In this document: piece after piece, positions 32,928-42,131 of the stretch
How the letters are laid out: every line of letters starts with the position of its first letter
Numbering within the stretch: position 1 is the first letter of the stretch
DNA from: Anaerosporobacter faecicola
GTDB taxonomy: Bacteria > Bacillota > Clostridia > Lachnospirales > Lachnospiraceae
Length of the DNA stretch: 64,000 bases
Reading direction: 5' to 3'
NCBI RefSeq assembly: GCF_012070565.1
Contig: NZ_JAAQRO010000030.1
Span: 248,001 to 312,000, forward strand
Program-made: the position numbers and the translations under genes
Notes under the pieces: model-generated
What the model saw: only the letters and a program-made list of their open reading frames with translations
What the model was told of the DNA's origin: nothing
Databases searched by the model: none

Positions 32928-33908
32928 ATGATGAAATATGAATTTCAATATTACAAATCAACGGACTTTTATGAGATTGAGCAATTAATTTTGGCTTCCT
33001 ATCAATGGGAGAAGCCTGTATGGGGATTAAGTAGACATGAATTCAGTAAAGGACTGCATCCTGCATTTACAGGAAATGTACATGCGTTAGAACATACAGT
33101 AGGCGTGTATCGAGAAGGAGATAAGATCGTTGCCTGCGTCATTAACGAAGGGGACTATTCTGGAGAGGTATTCTTTTTGTTTGATTCGCAACAACGTGCA
33201 ACAGATGAGGAACTGCTGAAAGATATGCTTTATTTTGCAAAGACGAATGCATCAGGGATTAAGGAAGATGGAAGAACTGCCTGTGTGAATCTATTTATTC
33301 CAGAATGGAATACGACGCTTGCCAAGTTAGCCTGTGAATCCAAATTTGAAAGACAAGACTGGGGAGAATCAACCTATATCTTACCATTTGGAGAAGAAGA
33401 GTTTGAAGTGCAACTACCGGAAGGATATTCCTTTGCAGATGGAACGACAACACCAGATTTTTATTTGTCCAATACCCATCGACATGCATTTGGATATGGA
33501 AGAGAAGATCATGCCTGCAAACATGGAGAAGAAGCATTTCACAATCTGCGTCAGATGAAACATTATCGTAAAGAGTATGACTTATGTGTATTGGACCCAG
33601 AGAAACGTCCAGTAGCTATGGCAATTATCTGGTATGATGAACAGATGCCTTATTGTGAATTAGAGCCATTAGGTGTTGCTTGGTGGGAAAGAAGGAAAGG
33701 CATAGCCAGTGCCTTGTTACACGAGGCAGCTAATCGTGTAAAGAGAGATTATCCAAAATGTCAGGGAATGAAAGGTGGAGACCAACAATTCTATCAAAAG
33801 ATCGGATATAAAAATCAAGAAGTGATTCCATGTTATCATTGGGAATTAAAGATTTACATATCATGGGAAAAAGAATCCTATGAACGAGACTATGCTCGTG
33901 AGATGTAG
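32928..33908 (+). CDS. GNAT family N-acetyltransferase, double domain length
   Basis: A protein of 326 residues whose C-terminal half has the GNAT acetyl-CoA loop (LGVAWWERRKGIASALLHEAANRV) and FYQKIGYK. The N-terminal half of about 150 residues looks like a second, degenerate GNAT-type domain (YYKSTDFYEIEQLILASYQWEKP). Tandem GNAT proteins acetylate small amines or antibiotics; the substrate here is unknown. AAGGGG precedes the ATG at 32928; another ATG follows immediately and is equally possible. A terminator closes the unit. Confidence 0.85.
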   Translation: MMKYEFQYYKSTDFYEIEQLILASYQWEKPVWGLSRHEFSKGLHPAFTGNVHALEHTVGVYREGDKIVACVINEGDYSGEVFFLFDSQQRATDEELLKDMLYFAKTNASGIKEDGRTACVNLFIPEWNTTLAKLACESKFERQDWGESTYILPFGEEEFEVQLPEGYSFADGTTTPDFYLSNTHRHAFGYGREDHACKHGEEAFHNLRQMKHYRKEYDLCVLDPEKRPVAMAIIWYDEQMPYCELEPLGVAWWERRKGIASALLHEAANRVKRDYPKCQGMKGGDQQFYQKIGYKNQEVIPCYHWELKIYISWEKESYERDYAREM

Positions 33909-33946
33909 GGGAATGAAGTGAGACAGTAGAGTTACCAGTTTGGGGA

Positions 33947-33993
33947 ACCTTCATGAAATGCGATTGCAAAAGTCGCATTCATGAAGGCTTTTT
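33947..33993 (+). terminator. Terminator after GNAT gene
   Basis: CCTTCATGAA-ATGCGA and its complement TCGCATTCATGAAGG form a long stem with a short loop, then T5. Confidence 0.88.
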
Positions 33994-34225
33994 GTAGTAT
34001 GAATCGAATATTTGAGTACACAAACATCGTGTATGCAGGATTTATAGGGGGAATGTTTGCTCTATAGAACAAATTGGATAGCTTATATATTGATATATGA
34101 CAAATGTAACATTTAATAAATACTATATTGCATAATAGAATAGTATGTGGTAACATATAGCGTAAAGAAAGGATAGCCATATCGCTTGTGTAACAAATAT
34201 AGTTCATAATCAGGGGAGGATTACA

Positions 34226-35887
34226 ATGAAAGAATTATTGTGGAGTAAGAAAGGAAAGTTTATTCAGTATCTGATTGCTTCCTTTATGTTTATCGTTGAC
34301 CATTTCGTTCAAATCATAACTTTTTCTTTTATCCTAGGAGCCATTGAGTTAGGTAAAGATGCGGATATGAATAAAATCATTGCAGTGGCTGTGTTTGCTG
34401 CATTATATGGTGTCTTAAGTTTTATTATCTCACGATTGTTGCGAATTGGTTTTATGAGAGATATTATACTTGAAGTTCGAAAACGAGCATTTGATAAGAT
34501 CATGCGGATGTCTTTCAAAGACTTTAGTAAAAAATCAAAGGAAGTTTATCTTTCGAATCTTGTTAATGATATCAATACCTTTGAAGAAAATTTCTTTGTT
34601 TGTCTATTGAATTTTCTTATTAATGTGGGTATGTTCCTATTTAGTTTCCTTGTATTGTTGTTTATTGATCCAATCTTATCGATCATTATGTTGGTTTCTT
34701 CAGCGATTTTATTTGTTGTGGCCTATTTCTTTTCCAACAAGACGGTAGCATTACAGGAAAAAGTATCAGAAGAAAATGAAATCTTTACCACGAACTGCAA
34801 CAACACATTCCAAGGACTAGAGATTTTAAAACTCAATCGTATGGAAGAAAAGTTTTTGCAAAAGAGTTTAGATGGATTACGAAAGTTAGAGTTACGCAAA
34901 TACATATTTAATATCTTTTCAGAGTGTCAAAGAAATCTAATTAACGTACTTGGTTATGTCATATCTTGTTTTATCATGATCTATCTCTGTATGATTTTTG
35001 ATAAGGGGATTAGTTTAATGTCAGCGGCAATAGCATTTCAATTAGGAACCAGCATGGTCTTCAACCTTATTGAAGCATTTCCACTATGGAATAAGATCAA
35101 AGCATCGGTCAGTATATATGAAAAGATAGCAGGAGTAGAAGAGGAAGAAGTAAAGCAGGAGAATGGTGGACAGGAAAAGAAAACTCCATTCCAGTTTGAA
35201 CATAAGATTGAAGTGAAAGATGTATCCTTCCAATATGATGAGCGACCAATTCTGCGACATGCAAACTTTGCCATAGAAAAAGGGAAAAAATATCTAATCA
35301 AAGGAGTCAGTGGTGCTGGAAAATCCACACTAATGAACTTGCTTGCCATGAGTTATGATAATTATGAAGGACAGATTGTAGTAGATGGTGTGGACTATAA
35401 GGAAATCAAAGAACGTTCCTTCCATGACCAGGTATCTTTTATCTACCAGAATGTATTCTTGTTTGAAGATACCATTCGTAACAACATTACCTTGTATAAA
35501 GATCTGTCACAAGAGATGATTGATCATGCAGTGAAAGCTTGTGATTTAACAGAGTTGATTAATCAGCAGGAAGAAGGTTTGGAACATATCTTGCAGGAAA
35601 ATGGAAAGAATCTGTCTGGTGGACAGCGACAGAGAATCTCCATTGCTAGAGCAATTGCTAAGAGTGCAGAAATTCTATTTGTTGATGAGGGAACATCTAG
35701 TTTGAATGAGGAATTAGGAAGAGAAATTGAGAAAGTATTCTTATCACTTCCACAAACCGTAGTAGCTATTAGCCATCGGTATTATGAAGGTATTTCTGAA
35801 CAGTATGATTATGTACTAGAGATAAAGAATGGGGAAGTATTACAAAGCAAAGCAGCTGATTATTTTGGGGAGGTGGTTACATGTTAA
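34226..35887 (+). CDS. ABC transporter, fused permease and ATPase (first half-transporter)
   Basis: A protein of 553 residues with six membrane helices in the first 300 residues and a C-terminal ATPase with Walker A GVSGAGKST, signature LSGGQRQR, Walker B ILFVDEGTSSL and H-loop ISHR. The D-loop reads SSLN instead of SALD. Its last four bases overlap the start of a second half-transporter, so the pair very likely forms a heterodimeric exporter. Substrates of such pairs include peptides and drugs, and nothing nearby indicates which. GGGGAGG precedes the ATG. Confidence 0.92.
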   Translation: MKELLWSKKGKFIQYLIASFMFIVDHFVQIITFSFILGAIELGKDADMNKIIAVAVFAALYGVLSFIISRLLRIGFMRDIILEVRKRAFDKIMRMSFKDFSKKSKEVYLSNLVNDINTFEENFFVCLLNFLINVGMFLFSFLVLLFIDPILSIIMLVSSAILFVVAYFFSNKTVALQEKVSEENEIFTTNCNNTFQGLEILKLNRMEEKFLQKSLDGLRKLELRKYIFNIFSECQRNLINVLGYVISCFIMIYLCMIFDKGISLMSAAIAFQLGTSMVFNLIEAFPLWNKIKASVSIYEKIAGVEEEEVKQENGGQEKKTPFQFEHKIEVKDVSFQYDERPILRHANFAIEKGKKYLIKGVSGAGKSTLMNLLAMSYDNYEGQIVVDGVDYKEIKERSFHDQVSFIYQNVFLFEDTIRNNITLYKDLSQEMIDHAVKACDLTELINQQEEGLEHILQENGKNLSGGQRQRISIARAIAKSAEILFVDEGTSSLNEELGREIEKVFLSLPQTVVAISHRYYEGISEQYDYVLEIKNGEVLQSKAADYFGEVVTC

Positions 35888-37509
35888 AACGAGCATTACG
35901 TCCGTTTCCACAATTAATTCTTGCTATGGTGTTCTTGGCAGCGGGAGCAATCTTAGAAGGTATGGTTTTGGTAAAGATGATGAGTTTTATCGATTATGCT
36001 ATGGCTGGAGATATGGAGACTTTGAAACGGGAAATACCATATCTGATCTTGCAGGCAACCGTACTAATACCAATTCAAGTTTTGGCAACGGTAACAAAGA
36101 ACTGGTATCGTAGAAAAGCTAATCTTAGTATGAAACGATATTATTTGAAACGTGTATTTAAGAAGAATATATCGGAATTTCAGCAAGAGAACACAGCAAT
36201 CTATCTATCTCGTTTGACCAATGACTGCAATACATTGGATGCGAACTTTATTGAGGGAATCTTTACTGTTTTTTCTGGAATCACAAACTTTGGTGTTGCG
36301 GTATGGATTTTATCTACGGTAGGAAAAGGAATGGTTCCATTTGCGCTAGGTATTACCGCACTGACCGCGGGCGTTTCCATTTTGTTATCACGACCAGTAT
36401 CAAAACAGGTGAAAGAACGTAGTGACCAGTTTGATGGATACACCTCTTATATCAAGGAAGTATTATCGGCTTTTCATATTGTTAAAACGAATAATTTAAA
36501 CAGTAAAGTAACAAAGGATTATTATGAGAAGAGTGAAAAGATTCAGCAAAAAGGCTATTCCATTGAAAAAACATTTACCTTTGTTAATGCATTACAAAAT
36601 GGTTCTTTTACCTTGATGCTCTACTTAGGATTGAGTTACCTTGCTTATCTTGGGTCGAAGGGAACAATTACAGCAGCAGGAGCATTAACGGTATCCAATG
36701 CAATACAAAGAATTGCTTGGCCACTGATGATGATGAGTGAGGCGTTACCAAAATTGATTGCTTCAAAAGATTTAGGAAAGAAGATCAATGATAGTTTAGT
36801 TAACAAGGATACGCATGAGGAGACCATTTCAATACAGTCATTTGCAGATAAGATTGAACTAAAGAAGGTTGGTTTCGCATACAAAGATGCAGAAAATGAG
36901 AATAAAATTCTTCACGATGTTTCCATGGAAATTAAGAAGAATGGGAAATACTTAGTCATAGGACCATCAGGTGGTGGTAAGTCAACCTTACTTAAATTGT
37001 TGCGTAAATACTATAATGCAGCAGAGGGAGAAATCCTTTTAGATGGGAAACCATTAGCAGACATTAAGAAGGAAGATTATTTCTCCTTATTGGCTAATGT
37101 AGAACAGCAAGTATTTATCTTTGAAGATACATTACGTAATAACATTACTTTGTACAAAGATTACTCCGAAGAAGAGATTAATCATGCCATTGAAGTATCG
37201 GGATTAACGAATTTTGTTAAGAACCTTCCAGATGGATTGAATACGATGATTTATGATAATGGAAAGAACATCTCTGGTGGAGAAAGAAGTCGTATTGTTA
37301 TTGCGAGAGCGATGTTAGCAAAAGCAAGCATCTTGATCATGGATGAAGCATTTGCAGCGCTTGATATGGAACGTGCCAAAGAGATTGAGCAGACGATTCT
37401 GGATTTAGAGAATATAACGGTGATTAATGTTAGTCATGTTATCTTCAATGACACTAAGAATCAATATGATAAGATCTTTCATGTAAAGGGAACCGTTACA
37501 GAAGGATAA
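35881..37509 (+). CDS. ABC transporter, fused permease and ATPase (second half-transporter)
   Basis: A protein of 542 residues with six membrane helices, Walker A GPSGGGKST, signature ISGGERSR, Walker B ILIMDEAFAALD and H-loop VSHV. The two halves of the transporter are clearly related (both have QVFIFEDTLRNNITLYKDYS or its near copy after the Q-loop), so the pair arose by gene duplication. The signature ISGGE differs from the LSGGQ of its partner, hinting at asymmetric ATP sites. It is translationally coupled by overlap with the first gene, with GGGGAGGTGG upstream. Confidence 0.92.
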   Translation: MLKRALRPFPQLILAMVFLAAGAILEGMVLVKMMSFIDYAMAGDMETLKREIPYLILQATVLIPIQVLATVTKNWYRRKANLSMKRYYLKRVFKKNISEFQQENTAIYLSRLTNDCNTLDANFIEGIFTVFSGITNFGVAVWILSTVGKGMVPFALGITALTAGVSILLSRPVSKQVKERSDQFDGYTSYIKEVLSAFHIVKTNNLNSKVTKDYYEKSEKIQQKGYSIEKTFTFVNALQNGSFTLMLYLGLSYLAYLGSKGTITAAGALTVSNAIQRIAWPLMMMSEALPKLIASKDLGKKINDSLVNKDTHEETISIQSFADKIELKKVGFAYKDAENENKILHDVSMEIKKNGKYLVIGPSGGGKSTLLKLLRKYYNAAEGEILLDGKPLADIKKEDYFSLLANVEQQVFIFEDTLRNNITLYKDYSEEEINHAIEVSGLTNFVKNLPDGLNTMIYDNGKNISGGERSRIVIARAMLAKASILIMDEAFAALDMERAKEIEQTILDLENITVINVSHVIFNDTKNQYDKIFHVKGTVTEG

Positions 37510-37512
37510 TAA

Positions 37513-37562
37513 GAACTTCATGGATTGTAAGCTTTTGAGCAATACAATTCATGAAGTTTTTT
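37513..37562 (+). terminator. Terminator of the ABC exporter operon
   Basis: AACTTCATGGATTGTA pairs with TACAATTCATGAAGTT, then T6. Confidence 0.87.
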
Positions 37563-37647
37563 ACCCTTATTTATTTTGAGGTCCGTCAATTTGCACAATT
37601 TAAGTTTGTCTACAGTACCCTCCGTGGGATGCCCACTCGCACATGGA

Positions 37648-37676
37648 TTGACAGCAAAGAAAAATCAAGTTGTAAT
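37648..37676 (+). promoter_or_regulatory. Promoter before the secreted WD-like protein gene
   Basis: TTGACA (37648-37653), 17 bases, TGTAAT (37671-37676), about 120 bases before the ATG at 37799. Confidence 0.65.
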
Positions 37677-37798
37677 CAACCAATACAGCGATAAGGTGAA
37701 ATATGGTGAAAATTATACAAAATGACGTAAGATTGCCATATTTCAGCAGTAACATTACGCTATACTTGGAAATAGGAACCAAGAAGGAGGAAAATAAG

Positions 37799-39019
37799 AT
37801 GACGTATTGTATAGAAAAGGGAAGAGGAAAAAGTGGAATCATTTGGTTAATGATTCTGGCTTGTATCATAACGAGCATGGAACTTGTACCAGGAAAAGCG
37901 ATGGCGGCACAAACCGTTGCACAATATTCCCAAGATGTTGTTGAAGATGGTGGGTACTTGTTCTATAAAACAGGAACGAAAGGATCTACTTATAAATTGG
38001 TTTCTCAAAAGGTTGGTACAACAAAGAAAACGACATTAACAACCAATACGATTGATAATTTCTATGTCTTGAACAAATATGTATATTATGTTGTTAAGAA
38101 TACAAGAACATCAAAGAACAGCATTTACCGTGTGGATCGAAACGGCAAGAACCGTAAATGCCTGGTAACAGCATTTCAAGGAAATATCATTGGTGTAATT
38201 GGAAATTATGTATATTATTCGTATTATAAGAGTTACGAGAAGATGATTATAGCGAGAATTAAGGTAACAGGAACAAGGAGTACCAATAAAATTCTCTGCA
38301 CCACCAAAACAAACCATTATAATTTTAAACCAGTAATAGCAAACAATCGAATCTATTATACGAATAACAAACGTACAATTTTATATTACACAACTTTAGG
38401 TGGAAAAGTAACAAAAGAGGTTGCAACAGATAAGAATATGGATCAATTAACAGCTGGAGCAGACGCTCTTTACTATATCTGCAATACCAATGATGGAACA
38501 ATCAAAAGTTCAGCGTCAGCAGTAAAAAAAGTAGAATATGATGGGTCCATAACAACGTTGGATTACTTTGATCATGATCGAATCAGTTTGTACCGGGTGA
38601 ATGCTGGTGGAGAAGCAGCGAATGATTACACGGATTTTTCGGTTAATCTTCAATTGGTAACGGAAGATGCTGTATATTATTCTGTGACAGATGGCGATGT
38701 AATCTCCTACTTATTTGAAAGAAATACCACTGGGGATAGGGAAGGAACCATTTTATTAGACGAAAAAGATTTCTTTGAAAAAAATCATATTGCATTAGGT
38801 GTAATTTCCTACCGTACGGACGGAGAATATCAATTAATCGAATTCGGTAATTATGAAGATCCTTCTCACTTTTTCTATATCAGTGAGGATCAGACTTCTA
38901 AATTAAGTGTTGCTCCAAAATCCATTACAATTCATGATGGAAAAGCATATTATAGAATCGTACAATCAAGTAAGATTGTATATAAAGCAACGAAGATTAC
39001 TTCTCTTTGTACACAATAA
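37799..39019 (+). CDS. Secreted beta-propeller-like protein (DUF5050-type)
   Basis: A protein of 406 residues with a signal peptide (SGIIWLMILACIITSMELVPGKAMAA) and a mature part of repeated short beta strands. Recurring motifs such as YLFYKTG, YVYYVVKN, YVYYSYY, RIYYTNN and ALYYICN occur at about 40-50 residue intervals. This is the pattern of DUF5050/TolB-like propellers found on clostridial surfaces. Ligand unknown. The ATG at 37799 is supported by AAGGAGG; an in-frame ATG at 37703 has no ribosome binding site and would bury the signal peptide. Confidence 0.78.
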   Translation: MTYCIEKGRGKSGIIWLMILACIITSMELVPGKAMAAQTVAQYSQDVVEDGGYLFYKTGTKGSTYKLVSQKVGTTKKTTLTTNTIDNFYVLNKYVYYVVKNTRTSKNSIYRVDRNGKNRKCLVTAFQGNIIGVIGNYVYYSYYKSYEKMIIARIKVTGTRSTNKILCTTKTNHYNFKPVIANNRIYYTNNKRTILYYTTLGGKVTKEVATDKNMDQLTAGADALYYICNTNDGTIKSSASAVKKVEYDGSITTLDYFDHDRISLYRVNAGGEAANDYTDFSVNLQLVTEDAVYYSVTDGDVISYLFERNTTGDREGTILLDEKDFFEKNHIALGVISYRTDGEYQLIEFGNYEDPSHFFYISEDQTSKLSVAPKSITIHDGKAYYRIVQSSKIVYKATKITSLCTQ

Positions 39020-39026
39020 TAAGAAT

Positions 39027-39087
39027 GGCTCTTTATCCAATGTTTAGAGGAAAGGTGTACAACAACATTGGATAAAGGGCTGTTTTC
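39027..39087 (+). terminator. Terminator after secreted propeller gene
   Basis: A 17-bp stem GCTCTTTATCCAATGTT/AACATTGGATAAAGGGC with a 19-nt loop, then TGTTTTCG. Confidence 0.82.
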
Positions 39088-39192
39088 GTTTACAAACGGT
39101 ACATTTCATGTTAAGGTTTATTATATTATGTACGATAGAATACGGTGTATAACGTTTGTGTGATAATAGTGATGTAGTAAAGGAGAGTAAAA

Positions 39193-39948
39193 GTGAAATT
39201 AATATCATGGAATGTAAATGGAATACGAGCATGTATGCAAAAGGGATTCTTATCCTATTTTAATGAAATGGATGCGGATATCTTTTGTATTCAAGAAAGT
39301 AAAGTACAGGAAAATCAAGTGGAAATTCCCTTAGAAGGATATTATCAATATTGGAATTATGCACAAAAGAAGGGATATTCAGGAACAGCGATCTTTACAA
39401 AACAGAAACCAGTATCGGTTTCTTATGGGCTGAATATAGAGGAACATGATCAAGAAGGAAGAGTGATCACTTTAGAATTCCCTACTTTTTATATGGTGAC
39501 GGTGTATACGCCAAATTCTCAAAATGAGTTGGCTCGTTTACCATATCGAATGGATTGGGAAGATGCATTTCGGATGTATCTGAAGGGATTAGAAGAGACG
39601 AAGCCAGTTATCGTTTGTGGGGATTTGAATGTTGCGCATAGAGAAATTGATTTGAAGAATCCAAAAACAAATCAAAAAAGTGCTGGTTTTTCTATCGAAG
39701 AGAGAACAAAGTTCCAAGAATTGTTAGATGCAGGATTTACAGATACGTTTCGATATTTTTATCCAGAGCAGGAAGGCATCTATTCCTGGTGGTCATATCG
39801 TTTTAAGGCAAGAGAGAAAAATGCAGGATGGCGTATTGATTATTTCTTGACATCAAAATGTTTGAATGGACAATTGGTGGATGCCAAGATTCATACGGAA
39901 GTCATGGGTTCTGACCATTGTCCAGTAGAATTAGAGCTTTCCATATAA
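39193..39948 (+). CDS. xth: Exodeoxyribonuclease III (AP endonuclease)
   Basis: A protein of 251 residues of the ExoIII branch of the endonuclease/exonuclease/phosphatase superfamily, which cuts DNA at abasic sites and trims 3' ends during base excision repair. All active-site blocks are present: ISWNVNGIRA, CIQESKVQ (metal Glu), VTVYTPNSQ, CGDLNVAH (Asp, Asn), WWSYRFKAREKNAGWRIDYFL and GSDHCPVEL (Asp-His). The GTG start at 39193 has AAAGGAGAG upstream, and initiation in these proteins at MKLISWN is invariant. The HD-domain gene follows after 38 bases. Confidence 0.95.
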   Translation: MKLISWNVNGIRACMQKGFLSYFNEMDADIFCIQESKVQENQVEIPLEGYYQYWNYAQKKGYSGTAIFTKQKPVSVSYGLNIEEHDQEGRVITLEFPTFYMVTVYTPNSQNELARLPYRMDWEDAFRMYLKGLEETKPVIVCGDLNVAHREIDLKNPKTNQKSAGFSIEERTKFQELLDAGFTDTFRYFYPEQEGIYSWWSYRFKAREKNAGWRIDYFLTSKCLNGQLVDAKIHTEVMGSDHCPVELELSI

Positions 39949-39986
39949 TAAAGGATAAGAGGATACTTGAGGTAGGAGGATAAGGA

Positions 39987-40547
39987 ATGGACCCAAAACA
40001 TTTTTTAAGTATTATGGAAAAGGCAGAGAAGTTGAAATGCAATACAAGACATTCTTGGACTTCTAATGGAAGACAAGAGAGTGTTGCAGATCATAGTTGG
40101 AGACTAGCATTTATGGCACTTATGGTACGGGATGAATTTACTGAACTAGATATGGATAAGGTGATTCGTATGTGTTTAATCCACGATTTAGGGGAAGCAA
40201 TCACTGGGGATATACCTACATTTGATAAAACAAAGCAGGATGAAGTGTTGGAGGATGAAGTTCTGCATGATTGGATTGCAACTTTTCCAGAGACATATAA
40301 GCAAGAATTTGTAACGTTATTCGAAGAAATGAATGCATTGGAAACAGGAGAAGCCAAATTATATAAGGCTTTGGATAATCTAGAAGCGGTTATCCAACAT
40401 AATTCAGCAGATTTATCAACTTGGTTACCGTTGGAATATGAGTTGCAGTTTACTTATGGGAAGGATAAAGTGGCGTTTTCGGAGTATCTGAAACGATTAG
40501 CAGCAGAAATTGATTGCCAGACTAGAAAAAAGATTGATTCAAAATAA
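39987..40547 (+). CDS. HD-domain phosphohydrolase, YfbR/HDDC2-like
   Basis: A protein of 186 residues with the HD signature set H...HD...D: VADHSWRLAFM, CLIHDLGEAITGDIP (HD metal site) and KALDNLEAVIQH. These are the conserved blocks of the 5'-deoxynucleotidase YfbR/HDDC2 family, which dephosphorylates deoxynucleoside monophosphates. It probably shares a transcript with the exonuclease III gene, consistent with nucleotide or DNA maintenance. GGTAGGAGG precedes the ATG. Confidence 0.88.
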   Translation: MDPKHFLSIMEKAEKLKCNTRHSWTSNGRQESVADHSWRLAFMALMVRDEFTELDMDKVIRMCLIHDLGEAITGDIPTFDKTKQDEVLEDEVLHDWIATFPETYKQEFVTLFEEMNALETGEAKLYKALDNLEAVIQHNSADLSTWLPLEYELQFTYGKDKVAFSEYLKRLAAEIDCQTRKKIDSK

Positions 40548-40559
40548 GTAAAGAGTAGG

Positions 40560-40594
40560 ACAGCGCTAGAACCTGTGGTTCTAGCGCTGTTTGT
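40560..40594. terminator. Bidirectional terminator between convergent genes
   Basis: ACAGCGCTAGAACC and GGTTCTAGCGCTGT form a perfect 14-bp stem with a 3-nt loop between the HD gene and the DUF4317 gene. Confidence 0.85.
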
Positions 40595-40603
40595 GTTAGG
40601 AGT

Positions 40604-41893
40604 CTATTCACTTCTTACATCTGCATGCTCGTTTTCATCCATAGGAATCACGATGCATTGTTTCCCATTGATTACTTCATAGGTAATTTCCTGCATTTTC
40701 TTTGGTTTTACTTGCAAGATGACGTCATATTCCCCATCCTCATTAATAATATCAATACCTGTCATGGAATCCGTTTCCTGTAGATCATCGAGAACCCGAT
40801 CAAGTGCTTGGGTACCTTGCTTATTCGTAACATGTTCAAGTTGCTGTTGTAATTCTGTAACCTTGTCCACGAGAGCTTTCTTTTCGCGAAATTGGGCACT
40901 AGCTGCTAATACTTTATTATCCAGAAGATGATCGACAACAGGAGGGGTATCACCGAATTTTTCTTCGTAAGAAGTACGGATCTTCTTGGTGATATCCTCT
41001 GGAAGATCACAGGATTCGATAACTTCTTCTACCGAATCAGGAGTAAGGAAAATGGGTTCTTCTTTATTTTGTTTGATCTCTTCTTGTTCATCCACCATCT
41101 GGCTAAGGGTGTCCTGAATCTCCATAAATACATGATTGCTCTTTTGTTCATCAATGATGGCATTATGAATAATATTCTGGAAAGCAGTTTTCTGTTCTGT
41201 CGCAGTGTCCTTTGGAGGACAACCTAAGATATATTGCATGAACTCTTTATGTGGTTCTTTGGTATCTTTGGTAAAATACATAACCGAATGAATATCAGAA
41301 CTACGATCGGAAAAGGCTGGGAATACAAATCCAGTATCCGGTGCATTAACGATCCAGTCACGAATACGAGGTCCAATTCGATTCTCGTTAGCAAGATAGC
41401 CAAGGCCTGCTTTGCTTAAGGTTACTGGGCAAACAGCACATAAGAGATATTCATAAACTTCTTCGGATTCATCAAGCTTATTGTTGTCACTTGTTTTCGT
41501 CATAACATCATAGGCATCATGATAAACAAGGATCAAATAGTTCCCAGAATAATCATAATTATCGATAACCAATTGATAGAAGGATTCCATTAAGCCAGGA
41601 TTTTTCAGTTTACTTTCTTTTAAGCCCATAAGAAATTGTTGTTTCCCACCTGGTTTTTCTTCCTCTAGAGGAAATTCTAATTGGAGAATATTATTACCAA
41701 GTGTACCCGACATCGTTTTCTTTGCAATTTCTAAGTATTTATAAAATTCATCTTCTTCGAGATTCAAAAATGTCTCCTCTAGATTCAGAACAATTTCTTT
41801 TTCACTATTCACATAACAACCACATAGTTTCGTGAAGGTACAACCATCTTTTTTGAGTCTTTTCTTTAACTCTAATATATCTTTCTTTGTCAT
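40604..41893 (-). CDS. DUF4317 family protein
   Basis: A protein of 429 residues, soluble, starting MTKKDILELKKRLKKDGCTFTK followed by GCYVNSEKEIV, the standard beginning of DUF4317 proteins of Clostridia. The middle part contains ILVYHDAYDVM and the cysteine-containing EYLLCAVCPVTLSK, and the C-terminal region is coiled-coil-like (ALVDKVTELQQQLEHVTN). No function is known for the family. The start at 41893 has GGAGG upstream on the minus strand, preferred to an ATG four codons earlier that overlaps it. Confidence 0.85.
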   Translation of the reverse strand: MTKKDILELKKRLKKDGCTFTKLCGCYVNSEKEIVLNLEETFLNLEEDEFYKYLEIAKKTMSGTLGNNILQLEFPLEEEKPGGKQQFLMGLKESKLKNPGLMESFYQLVIDNYDYSGNYLILVYHDAYDVMTKTSDNNKLDESEEVYEYLLCAVCPVTLSKAGLGYLANENRIGPRIRDWIVNAPDTGFVFPAFSDRSSDIHSVMYFTKDTKEPHKEFMQYILGCPPKDTATEQKTAFQNIIHNAIIDEQKSNHVFMEIQDTLSQMVDEQEEIKQNKEEPIFLTPDSVEEVIESCDLPEDITKKIRTSYEEKFGDTPPVVDHLLDNKVLAASAQFREKKALVDKVTELQQQLEHVTNKQGTQALDRVLDDLQETDSMTGIDIINEDGEYDVILQVKPKKMQEITYEVINGKQCIVIPMDENEHADVRSE

Positions 41894-41991
41894 AAAAACC
41901 TCCAATAATTTTTTACATCTTAAAACTAAAGTCTGTGTTCATTATACGACAAATTCAAGGTTACAACCAATAGTTTTTTTAAAAATGTACT

Positions 41992-42020
41992 TTGACTAGA
42001 AAACCCTTCTGTATTACAAT
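41992..42020 (+). promoter_or_regulatory. Promoter before the NlpC/P60 gene
   Basis: TTGACT (41992-41997), 17 bases, TACAAT (42015-42020), about 110 bases before the ATG at 42132. Confidence 0.65.
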
Positions 42021-42131
42021 AGGTATGACTAAAAAAAGAGAACTTTATGCACGATTATTGTTGATACAACAGGATCAAAGACAATAGTGGATGGTAAAGT
42101 TAGAGTATAGGAAAAGAAAGTAGGCATACAT

